From positions 1-9,267 of the forward strand of contig CAZGJQ010000079.1 of NCBI GenBank assembly GCA_964525815.1: a DNA stretch of 9,267 bases, given 5' to 3'. The notes below the pieces were generated by a model that searched no databases, was not told where the DNA came from, and saw only the letters and a program-made list of their open reading frames with translations. The stretch is from UBA1049 sp964525815 (GTDB lineage Bacteria; Bacillota; Clostridia; Oscillospirales; CAG-382). Each line of letters opens with the position of its first letter. The first letter of the stretch is position 1. This document shows positions 1-6,783 of this stretch, piece after piece. The position numbers and the translations under genes were made by a program.

Positions 1-103
1 TGTCCTCCATACAGCGGCATTTAACGGTTATGTATTTTATAAGGTATGAGCTGGTTTGTGCGTATATCTTCTCGATGTACCCGTTAATATCCTTCCGGCC
101 CAT
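1..103 (-). CDS. RNA polymerase sigma factor, sigma-70/ECF-like (N-terminal part only)
   Basis: Only the first 34 codons are in the window; the gene continues past the left edge. It starts with ATG at 103-101, about 8 bases after a strong GGGGAGG ribosome binding site at 112-118. The protein begins MGRKDINGYIEKIYAQTSSY and continues with LIKYITVKC and a CMED stretch. A short lead, an aromatic/basic amphipathic helix and an acidic 'ED' element resemble region 2.1 of small Clostridial sigma-70-family factors, which bind core RNA polymerase and direct it to particular promoters. Identification rests on these few residues, so another helical protein is possible. It is transcribed in the same direction as the upstream valS operon but lies beyond its terminator, so it probably has its own promoter. 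Confidence 0.55.
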   Translation of the reverse strand, partial: MGRKDINGYIEKIYAQTSSYLIKYITVKCRCMED

Positions 104-197
104 CAACCTACCTCCCCTACAATAATAGTGGTGTTTTTTCGCTGTTTTGTTTCATTGAATAAAAAAAGTTTTCGGGTATTTAGTTCATCAGTTATCC

Positions 198-226
198 ATT
201 TTATGACAAAAATACAAAAAAAGCAA
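198..226 (-). promoter_or_regulatory. candidate promoter of the sigma-factor gene
   Basis: On the minus strand TTGCTT (226-221) is followed by a 17-base spacer and TAAAAT (203-198). This would start transcription near 190 and leave a leader of roughly 85 bases before the ATG at 103. The -35 hexamer lies inside the valS terminator hairpin and matches only three of six consensus positions, so the call rests mainly on the -10 box and the spacing. The same TTGCTT with 17-base spacing occurs at the pcrA promoter. Confidence 0.35.
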
Positions 227-246
227 GAGTAAACCCCCTGCTTTTT
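216..246 (-). terminator. Rho-independent terminator of the pcrA-DUF1015-valS operon
   Basis: In the minus-strand transcript an 8-base stem AAAAAGCA (246-239) pairs with TGCTTTTT (225-218) around a 13-base loop, and a run of seven T (222-216) overlaps and follows the stem. It begins 15 bases after the valS stop codon. The stem has only three G/C-containing pairs, so it may be leaky. A T-run also follows on the other strand, but no plus-strand gene is seen to need it. Confidence 0.7.
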
Positions 247-261
247 CATTTTTTTAAAGAA

Positions 262-2886
262 TTATTGCATTTTTTTGAGCGCACGGCTTACCTTTTCATA
301 CAAACCGCGGTATTTATTCAGCTTCTCTTTTTCGGCATTTACCACATTTTCGGGAGCTCTGCTTACAAATTCTTGATTGTCCAGCTTTTTCTGAGCTCGC
401 TCCAGCTCTTTTTTCGCCTCCTCAAGCTCCTTTTCAAGCCGCTTGCGCTCGGCGTCCGCATCTATTATATCACTCATGGGTATATAAATCTCCGCAGAGT
501 CGGTGATTACCTGTACTGAGCTCTCTCCGAGAGATTTTTCGGTATAATCAACCCGGGAGGCTCCCGCAAGCTTCTCGAAGAAATGCTCCTTGCCCGAAAA
601 AAAGCCGATTTTCTCTGTTTTTATATATATCTTTGCCTTCCTTGAAGGGGGGACATTCATTTCGGCACGGCGGTTTCTTATTGCTCGTATGGCCTCGATT
701 ATAACCCTCATGTTTTCTTCCTTATTTGGGAAATCGTGCTCACTCCTGTACTTCGGGAAGGAAGAAATCATTATGGAATCACCCGAATGCGGAAGGGTAC
801 GCCAAATCTCCTCGGTAATAAAGGGCATAAAGGGATGAAGCAGCTTAAGGGTGTTTGACATCACATAGACCAGCGTGTTCTGCGCCGCCCTGTTTGTGCT
901 GCTGCTCTTATCGGTAAGCCTTGATTTGATAAGCTCTATATACCAGTCACAGAAAATATCCCATATGAAATCATACAGCTTGGAAACCGCAATGCCCAGC
1001 TCGTATTTCTCAAGATTTTCCCTAACCTCGCTTATAAGGCGGTTGTAAAGGGAGAGCAGCCATTTGTCCTCATCCTCAAGAGAAGAAAGGTCTATGGAAT
1101 CGGCAGATGCGCCATCGTCTATATTCATCATTATAAAGCGGGCCGCATTCCAAATTTTGTTTGCAAAATTCCTGGACGACTCAACCCTCTCGACAAAGAA
1201 CCGCATATCGTTACCGGGGCTGTTGCCGGTCGTGAGCGCAAAACGCAGAGCATCCGCGCCATAGTTTTCTATAATCTCAAGCGGCTCTACCCCGTTTCCG
1301 AGCGATTTGGACATTTTCCTGCCCTCGGAGTCCCTTATAAGTCCGTGGATAAGAACATCGGCAAACGGTTTTTTACCTGTATATTCCAGACCGGAAAAAA
1401 TCATCCGGGATACCCAGAAGGTGATGATGTCATATGCCGTTACAAGAACGCTTGTGGGATAAAAATCCCTCATGTCCTCGGTATCCTCGGGCCAGCCTAA
1501 TGTCGAAAAGGGCCACAGTGCGGAGGAAAACCAGGTGTCCAGTGTATCGGGGTCCTGCCGCATGGGCTTGCCGCAGCACTCACAGACAGGCTTTTCCTCT
1601 TTTGTAACAATAAGGGTTTCGCAGTCGTCGCAGTAGAAAGCGGGTATACGATGACCCCACCAGAGCTGGCGGGAAATGCACCAGTCCCGGATATTCTTCA
1701 TCCAGTGCAGATAGTTCTTCTCGAACCGCTCCGGGATGAATCTTATATCGCCGTTCTTAACCGCTTCGATTGCGGGTTTCGCAAGCGGCTGCATTTTTAC
1801 AAACCACTGAAGCGAGGCTCTCGGCTCTATTGTGGTATCGCAGCGGTAGCAGGTTCCGACATTATGCTCGTGCGGCTCGGTCTTCACCAAAAAGCCGCCG
1901 TCCTCAAGATCCTTGACAATGGTCTTTCTTGCTTCGTAGCGATCCATTCCGGCATATTTAGGATAATTGTCCGTTATCTTTGCGTCGTCGGTCATCATGG
2001 TTTCGAGAGGCAGATTATGCCGTTGTCCGACCTCAAAGTCGTTCGGGTCGTGTGCAGGAGTTATCTTAACCACGCCGGTACCGAACTCCGGCTCGACATA
2101 GTCGTCCGCAACAATGGGTATTTCTCTGCCCACCAGGGGAAGGGTTACGGTTTTTCCTATCAGATGGGTATAGCGTTCATCGTTCGGATTGACCGCAACG
2201 GCGGTGTCTCCGAGCATGGTCTCCGGACGGGTGGTCGCAAGATAAACATACCCGCTGCCGTCGGTTATCGGATATCTGATATGCCAGAAGTGTCCCGCTC
2301 TGTCCTCGTACTCAACCTCTGCGTCGGATATGGAGGTGAGACAGTTTGGGCACCAGTTTATTATTCTTATGCCTCTGTAGATAAGACCTTTTTCGTATAA
2401 TCTTATAAAGACCTCTCTTACCGCCTCGGAGCACCCCTCGTCCAAGGTGAAACGGGTTCTGCTCCAGTCGCAGGAGGAGCCTATTTTCTTGAGCTGCTCT
2501 GTAATTCTTCCGCCGTAAACGCGGTTCCATTCCCAAGCTCTCTCAAGAAAGCCCTCTCTGCCTATGTCCTCCTTGGTAACACCCTCTTTTTTCATCGCCT
2601 CCACAATCCTCGCCTCGGTCGCTATCGAGGCATGATCCGTACCGGGAAGCCACAGCGTGTTAAAGCCGCACATGCGCTTGTAGCGGGTAAGGATGTCCTG
2701 CATTGTGTTGTCCAGCGCATGACCCATATGAAGCTGCCCCGTAATGTTCGGCGGAGGCATTACGATGGAAAAAGACGGTCTGTCCGTATCACCGCTTGGC
2801 TTAAAATAACCTTTAATCTCCCACTCAGAATATATTTTATCCTCAAAATCGGCAGGGTTGTATTTTTTATCAAGTTCCTTATGCAT
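262..2886 (-). CDS. valS: valyl-tRNA synthetase (valine--tRNA ligase)
   Basis: This cytoplasmic class I aminoacyl-tRNA synthetase joins valine to tRNA-Val using ATP and hydrolyses mischarged Thr-tRNA. The 874 residues match the usual ValRS length. The HIGH motif appears as HMGH (about 53-56) within PPPNITGQLHMGH, and KMSKS is at 524-528. The CP1 editing domain shows TTRPETMLGDTAVAVNP (about 218-234) and GTGVVKITPAHDPNDF (about 269-284). Cysteine pairs at about 179/182, 346/349, 419/422 and 435-438 could bind zinc. The anticodon-binding domain includes an RNRRAEMNVPPSRK stretch, and residues from about 810 form the C-terminal coiled coil (ERKRLEKELEEAKKELERAQ) typical of ValRS. The ATG at 2886 is chosen because AAGGGA lies 9 bases upstream; a TTG six codons earlier is in frame but overlaps the preceding stop codon and has no site. 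It is the last gene of its operon, 14 bases after the DUF1015 gene. Confidence 0.97.
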   Translation of the reverse strand: MHKELDKKYNPADFEDKIYSEWEIKGYFKPSGDTDRPSFSIVMPPPNITGQLHMGHALDNTMQDILTRYKRMCGFNTLWLPGTDHASIATEARIVEAMKKEGVTKEDIGREGFLERAWEWNRVYGGRITEQLKKIGSSCDWSRTRFTLDEGCSEAVREVFIRLYEKGLIYRGIRIINWCPNCLTSISDAEVEYEDRAGHFWHIRYPITDGSGYVYLATTRPETMLGDTAVAVNPNDERYTHLIGKTVTLPLVGREIPIVADDYVEPEFGTGVVKITPAHDPNDFEVGQRHNLPLETMMTDDAKITDNYPKYAGMDRYEARKTIVKDLEDGGFLVKTEPHEHNVGTCYRCDTTIEPRASLQWFVKMQPLAKPAIEAVKNGDIRFIPERFEKNYLHWMKNIRDWCISRQLWWGHRIPAFYCDDCETLIVTKEEKPVCECCGKPMRQDPDTLDTWFSSALWPFSTLGWPEDTEDMRDFYPTSVLVTAYDIITFWVSRMIFSGLEYTGKKPFADVLIHGLIRDSEGRKMSKSLGNGVEPLEIIENYGADALRFALTTGNSPGNDMRFFVERVESSRNFANKIWNAARFIMMNIDDGASADSIDLSSLEDEDKWLLSLYNRLISEVRENLEKYELGIAVSKLYDFIWDIFCDWYIELIKSRLTDKSSSTNRAAQNTLVYVMSNTLKLLHPFMPFITEEIWRTLPHSGDSIMISSFPKYRSEHDFPNKEENMRVIIEAIRAIRNRRAEMNVPPSRKAKIYIKTEKIGFFSGKEHFFEKLAGASRVDYTEKSLGESSVQVITDSAEIYIPMSDIIDADAERKRLEKELEEAKKELERAQKKLDNQEFVSRAPENVVNAEKEKLNKYRGLYEKVSRALKKMQ

Positions 2887-2895
2887 ATATTCGCA

Positions 2896-2901
2896 TCCCT
2901 T
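2896..2901 (-). promoter_or_regulatory. valS ribosome binding site overlapping the upstream stop
   Basis: AAGGGA at 2901-2896 lies 9 bases before the ATG of valS and touches the TGA (2903-2901) of the DUF1015 gene. This decides the valS start in favour of the ATG at 2886 over the in-frame TTG at 2904. It also suggests that ribosomes finishing the upstream gene help start valS. Confidence 0.7.
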
Positions 2902-4163
2902 CAATCAAGCTTGTTAATAACGAGTCCTGTTTTTAGTTTGGGGTAGAAATATGTACTTTTCTGAGGCATTTTATCACCCGCAAGCGATACATTCTTAATC
3001 TCGTGTATCTTTGTGGGATTTATAATGAATGCCAGCACGCCTTCACCCTTTTTCACTCGTTCGACAGCCTCCTGCGGAGAGCGGGTATAACGAAGGTTTG
3101 TCTGATTAGCCATATTTTCTTTGTCTATTCCCAGAGCATTCTCAAGAATCAGGGAGTGCAGCACGGTAACATCCAGCTTTGCGTAAGCCTGCGACCTGCC
3201 CTCATAAACGATATTGTCCACCTGCGGCTTGGCAACCAAGAGTGTAAAGCCCTCGCCGCCTTCGTACATCGCAAAGGCATGCCTGTCGCCGTACTGCTCC
3301 AAAGCATCCTCCGCTTTTGTAACATCGGGGTATTCTACTATATCAAAATTCTCCGAGACCTTTTCTAAAAGCGCCTTCCTGTCTATATCAAGTCCGGTTA
3401 TAATCCTGTGTGTCGGGAAAATAACCAGCCCCTTGTCGTCCATATCCACAAGAGTCATCATCATATAATCGGCGGTGGTACCATCTAACCTGTTCTGCTC
3501 TGCGAGGTGACGCTTGAAGTTTAGAGCGGTTTCGTATCTGTGGTGTCCGTCCGCAATGAAGAGCTGCTTATCCTCAAAGGAATTTTGGAGAGCGGAGATT
3601 TCGGACGCATCCTCAATCTTCCACAGGCTGTGAATCACTCCCTCGTCGTCCTTGAATTCATGCAGCGGGCAGCCGGAAGCCGCCTTGGAAAGAATGCTTT
3701 TTATGGTACCGTCAGGGTCAAGATACAAGGAATAAACCGAGGAAAAATTGCATAGGGTTGCGTTCATAAGATTAAACCGGTCGGTCTTTGCCTTGGTCAG
3801 AGTTTCTTCGTGGGGTAAAACCACCTTTTCGGAAAATTCATACAGCTTGGCAAGACAAATAAGACCGGTAAAAACATATTCCCTGCCCTTGACCGAGAAC
3901 CGCTCCCTGTAGATGAACATTCCGTCCTTATCGTCTCTGCTGAGGATTCCCACCTCAATCCATTGGTTGAGGAGCTGCCCCGCACGGGCATATTTTTCCT
4001 CTCCGGTCGGAAGCTCAAGCTGAACCAGGTTATAAGGACTGCTCTTGATAAGCTCCGCTCTTTCCTCCTCGTTTATTATGTCGTAGGGGGGACATACATT
4101 GTCCGACAGGTTTCCTGCTTTTTCGGTATAATGAAGTGCTTTAATCGGTTTTATTATTGCCAT
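2901..4163 (-). CDS. DUF1015 family protein, function unknown
   Basis: This 420-residue protein has the hallmarks of DUF1015: an N-terminus MAIIKPIKALHY, a VCPPYDIIN motif (about 23-31), LPHEETL (about 116-122) and the signature ADGHHRYETA (about 204-213). The conserved Asp/His/His cluster suggests a metal-dependent or nucleophilic active site, but I know of no established reaction. There is no signal peptide or membrane segment, so it is likely cytoplasmic. Two in-frame ATGs compete. The one at 4175 directly abuts AAAGGA (4181-4176), too close to use it. The one at 4163 lies 12 bases downstream and matches the family N-terminus, so it is preferred. The gene lies 29 bases after pcrA and 14 bases before valS, which indicates cotranscription. 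From memory, DUF1015 genes in Clostridia often sit near serine-biosynthesis genes; here none is visible. Confidence 0.9.
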   Translation of the reverse strand: MAIIKPIKALHYTEKAGNLSDNVCPPYDIINEEERAELIKSSPYNLVQLELPTGEEKYARAGQLLNQWIEVGILSRDDKDGMFIYRERFSVKGREYVFTGLICLAKLYEFSEKVVLPHEETLTKAKTDRFNLMNATLCNFSSVYSLYLDPDGTIKSILSKAASGCPLHEFKDDEGVIHSLWKIEDASEISALQNSFEDKQLFIADGHHRYETALNFKRHLAEQNRLDGTTADYMMMTLVDMDDKGLVIFPTHRIITGLDIDRKALLEKVSENFDIVEYPDVTKAEDALEQYGDRHAFAMYEGGEGFTLLVAKPQVDNIVYEGRSQAYAKLDVTVLHSLILENALGIDKENMANQTNLRYTRSPQEAVERVKKGEGVLAFIINPTKIHEIKNVSLAGDKMPQKSTYFYPKLKTGLVINKLD

Positions 4164-4192
4164 ATTTATATCCATTCCTTTGTAAAAGTTGA

Positions 4193-6565
4193 TTATAGTT
4201 TTGTAAGCTTTGCGTAGGTACCCATAAGCCGTTTTACCGAGCCGTTGTCAAACTCTATTTCATACAAGATATCTCCCCCCATTTTCTCTGCGGAAAGGAT
4301 AACTCCGTCTCCGAACATGGTGTGCGATACCTTTGTGCCCGCATTCATGAGCTTTTGGCTTGCTTGCTCTTGGGGATGCTGGCTGTACTCGATGTTCTTC
4401 ATAAACGAGGCCTTGGAATTATTAAACTTCTTCTTCGCCTCGCTGACAGCCGTGGCGGTGGTCTGAGGCTTATTGTCCACAATCTTGCATTCGCTCGGTA
4501 TTTCGTTCGCAAAACGGGATATAGGATTAACGGAAGTGCGCCCGAAAAGAAGACGGGTGTGTGCATGAAGCAAAACCAGCTTCTTCTTTGCTCTGGTTAC
4601 CGCCACATACGCAAGCCTGCGCTCCTCCTCAAGCCCCGCATCTCCTGACTGCATTGCCTGTGTGCTTGGGAAGATTCCCTCCTCAAATCCGGGGATAAAC
4701 ACCACTGGGAACTCCAACCCCTTTGCGGAATGCACGGTCATAAGAGTAACGGCATCCGCCGTGTTGTCATAGTTGTCTATATCGCTGACCAGTGCGATAT
4801 CCTCCAAAAACGCAGACAAGGTAGGCTCGTCTACGCTCTCTTCAAACGCCATTGCAGAAGAAACCAGCTCGTCGATATTTTCGCCTCTTGACATATCAAG
4901 GTCATCCTCGGAGAGCATCTCCTTATAACCTGTTCGAACTACCGTCTCTTTTAGGAGCTCGGAGAGGCTCAATGCTTTTTTCGTCTCCCGCAGCTCCGTG
5001 ATAAGGGAATAGAATTTATCCAGCTTCGGAAGCATCTTATGCAGCTCGGGATAATCGGAAGCGTTTTTTATAACCGAAAACAAGGATATGCCTTCCTTTT
5101 GGGCAAGCTCCTCAAGCAAGGACAGAGTACTCGGCCCTATCTGTCTTCTCGGTACATTTATAATCCGCCGCAGCCTTGTGTCGTCGTCCGGGTTGTTTAT
5201 AACAGAAAGGTAGGCGATAATATCCTTTATTTCCTTACGCTCGTAAAAGCGAACACCGCCGAATATCCTGTACGGTATTTTGCTCTTGGACAAAATAATT
5301 TCCAGTGCGTTGGATTGCGCATTCATACGATATAGTATCGCAAAATCACGGTACTTATATTTGTGAGAGGCAACCGCACTGCGTATAAAATTGACTATAA
5401 AGGAAGCCTCGTCGCTTTGAGTGGACTGCTTTTTCACAAGCACGGGCTCTCCGCTGTCCTCGGATGTCCAGAGGTTTTTTCCTTTTCTGTCCTTATTGTT
5501 GCCTATAAGTCCGTTTGCCGCTGTAAGTATGTTTCCGGTCGAGCGGTAGTTCTGCTCGAGTCTGATGATGTTGGCGTCCTCAAAGGTACTGTCGAAGGAA
5601 AGAATATTCTTGACCGTAGCCCCTCTGAAGGCATAAATGCTTTGGTCATCGTCCCCGACTACGCAAACATTGCGCTTTTCACCCGCCAGCATGGTTACAA
5701 GGCGGCTCTGTGACGGGTTGGTATCCTGATATTCGTCCACCAAAATGTAATCGAACTGCTCCCTGTATCTTTGGAGAACCTCTTGGTTCGTCTCAAAAAG
5801 CAGATTGGCAAGCAGAATTATATCGTCAAAATCCAGAGCGTTCGCATGGCGAAGACTGTTCTGGTATTCCCTGTATACCTCGGTAATCTTCTTTTGGCGA
5901 ACATCGTTTTGCTGTATATCCTCTGAATACTTCTCCGGTAAGAATCCTTTTTCCTTTGCTCTGGAAATGGCATTCATTACCGAGCCTACGGGGAGCGAGC
6001 TTTGATCGATATTCAACCGTTTCATGGTTTCTGTAAGCAGCTTTTTTGAGTCGTCCGCATCATATATGGCGAAGCTGCTGTCATAACCGAGAAGACTGAT
6101 ATGTCTCCTTAAAATTCTCACGCAGATTGAGTGAAAAGTACCCGCCCAGATACTGTCCGCCTCGTCGCCGAGCAGCTTATTCAGTCTTTCCTTAAACTCG
6201 CTTGCTGCCTTATTTGTAAAGGTTATGCACAGAACCTTATGGGGCTTGGCGGGATTATCTGCTAACCTCGGTAGAAACTTCTTAATCTGCTCATGAGTGC
6301 CCTTTTCCAAAAGAGAACACATCTCATCAAGCAGCCCATTATCCTCGGGCATGGAGTCCGATTCGTAAGCGTTCCCGCAGGAAATAATGTTTGCGATTCT
6401 GTTGACCAGCACGGTTGTTTTTCCGCTGCCCGCACCGGCGAGCACCAGCAGCGGTCCGTTGACGCAAAAAACCGCGCGGCGCTGCATGGAGTTAAGTCTC
6501 TCGTAATACTTATTGAACAGCTTTTTTTTGGTCTCTATAAACTCTTCTTTTTTCACTGTCTTCAC
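4193..6565 (-). CDS. pcrA: ATP-dependent DNA helicase PcrA (UvrD/Rep superfamily 1A)
   Basis: A 3'-5' single-stranded DNA translocase and helicase used in nucleotide excision repair, plasmid replication and removal of RNA polymerase or RecA from DNA. The 790 residues show the SF1 motifs in order: Q-like motif LNSMQRRAV (about 24-32), Walker A AGAGSGKT (43-50), motif Ia ITFTNKAA (about 114-121), motif II LVDEYQDT (275-282), motif III GDDDQSIYAFRGA (304-316), motif IV LEQNYRS (336-342), motif V TVHSAKGLEFP (610-620) and motif VI EEERRLAYVAVTRAK (646-660). The C-terminal segment (about 743-790, MFGDGVILS and EFDNGSVKRL) matches the Tudor-like RNA-polymerase-binding domain of Gram-positive PcrA. 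About 45 extra residues (63-108) separate motifs I and Ia, which accounts for the length above the usual 720-750. The chosen start is GTG at 6565 behind a weak GAGAGAG; another GTG three codons later is possible. First gene of the operon. Confidence 0.95.
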   Translation of the reverse strand: MKTVKKEEFIETKKKLFNKYYERLNSMQRRAVFCVNGPLLVLAGAGSGKTTVLVNRIANIISCGNAYESDSMPEDNGLLDEMCSLLEKGTHEQIKKFLPRLADNPAKPHKVLCITFTNKAASEFKERLNKLLGDEADSIWAGTFHSICVRILRRHISLLGYDSSFAIYDADDSKKLLTETMKRLNIDQSSLPVGSVMNAISRAKEKGFLPEKYSEDIQQNDVRQKKITEVYREYQNSLRHANALDFDDIILLANLLFETNQEVLQRYREQFDYILVDEYQDTNPSQSRLVTMLAGEKRNVCVVGDDDQSIYAFRGATVKNILSFDSTFEDANIIRLEQNYRSTGNILTAANGLIGNNKDRKGKNLWTSEDSGEPVLVKKQSTQSDEASFIVNFIRSAVASHKYKYRDFAILYRMNAQSNALEIILSKSKIPYRIFGGVRFYERKEIKDIIAYLSVINNPDDDTRLRRIINVPRRQIGPSTLSLLEELAQKEGISLFSVIKNASDYPELHKMLPKLDKFYSLITELRETKKALSLSELLKETVVRTGYKEMLSEDDLDMSRGENIDELVSSAMAFEESVDEPTLSAFLEDIALVSDIDNYDNTADAVTLMTVHSAKGLEFPVVFIPGFEEGIFPSTQAMQSGDAGLEEERRLAYVAVTRAKKKLVLLHAHTRLLFGRTSVNPISRFANEIPSECKIVDNKPQTTATAVSEAKKKFNNSKASFMKNIEYSQHPQEQASQKLMNAGTKVSHTMFGDGVILSAEKMGGDILYEIEFDNGSVKRLMGTYAKLTKL

Positions 6566-6593
6566 ATCTCTCTCAAATTAGCTCATTATATTT

Positions 6594-6622
6594 ATTATAC
6601 ATCAGAGCAGCCCCAAAAGCAA
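6594..6622 (-). promoter_or_regulatory. promoter of the pcrA-DUF1015-valS operon
   Basis: On the minus strand TTGCTT (6622-6617), a 17-base spacer and a perfect TATAAT (6599-6594) form a SigA-type promoter. Predicted initiation near 6587 gives a leader of about 22 bases before the GTG of pcrA. That is too short for a riboswitch or T-box. A second TATAAT lies nine bases downstream, within the likely transcript start region. Confidence 0.65.
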
Positions 6623-6695
6623 GGGAAATGTACAGTTAATGCGTTTTTTGGAAACAGGAGCGGTAAATTGACACGGACAAGGGTATCCCCAACTA

Positions 6696-6724
6696 TTGAC
6701 AATATAATTGTTGTATGTTAAAAT
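6696..6724 (+). promoter_or_regulatory. strong promoter of the lipoprotein gene
   Basis: TTGACA (6696-6701), a 17-base spacer and TAAAAT (6719-6724) form a near-consensus SigA promoter, with transcription starting around 6731. Its presence rules out an in-frame ATG at 6715 as the start, because that codon lies inside the promoter. A small palindrome, ACAAT-ATA-ATTGT (6699-6711), spans the -35 end and the spacer and could bind a dimeric regulator. A second TTGACA at 6668-6673 lacks a good -10 box. Confidence 0.75.
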
Positions 6725-6783
6725 GCGGTTGTATAAAGTATAATAGCATTATTATGGATGTTGGGAGTATATCTTGTAGAAGA

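Noticed and set aside
1651..2400. Plus-strand open frame of 249 codons
   Set aside because: It lies entirely antisense to the valS catalytic and editing domains, has no family resemblance, and is a by-product of valS codon usage.
2887..2900. T-box or other leader ahead of valS
   Set aside because: Only 14 bases separate valS from the preceding gene, too few for any riboswitch.
6293..6721. Plus-strand open frame of 142 codons across the pcrA start and the divergent promoters
   Set aside because: It covers both promoters and the 5' end of pcrA in antisense, and its product resembles no family.
6715..6783. Longer start of the lipoprotein at 6715
   Set aside because: The ATG at 6715 lies between the -35 and -10 boxes of the promoter, so it cannot be on that transcript, and the added residues hide the signal peptide.
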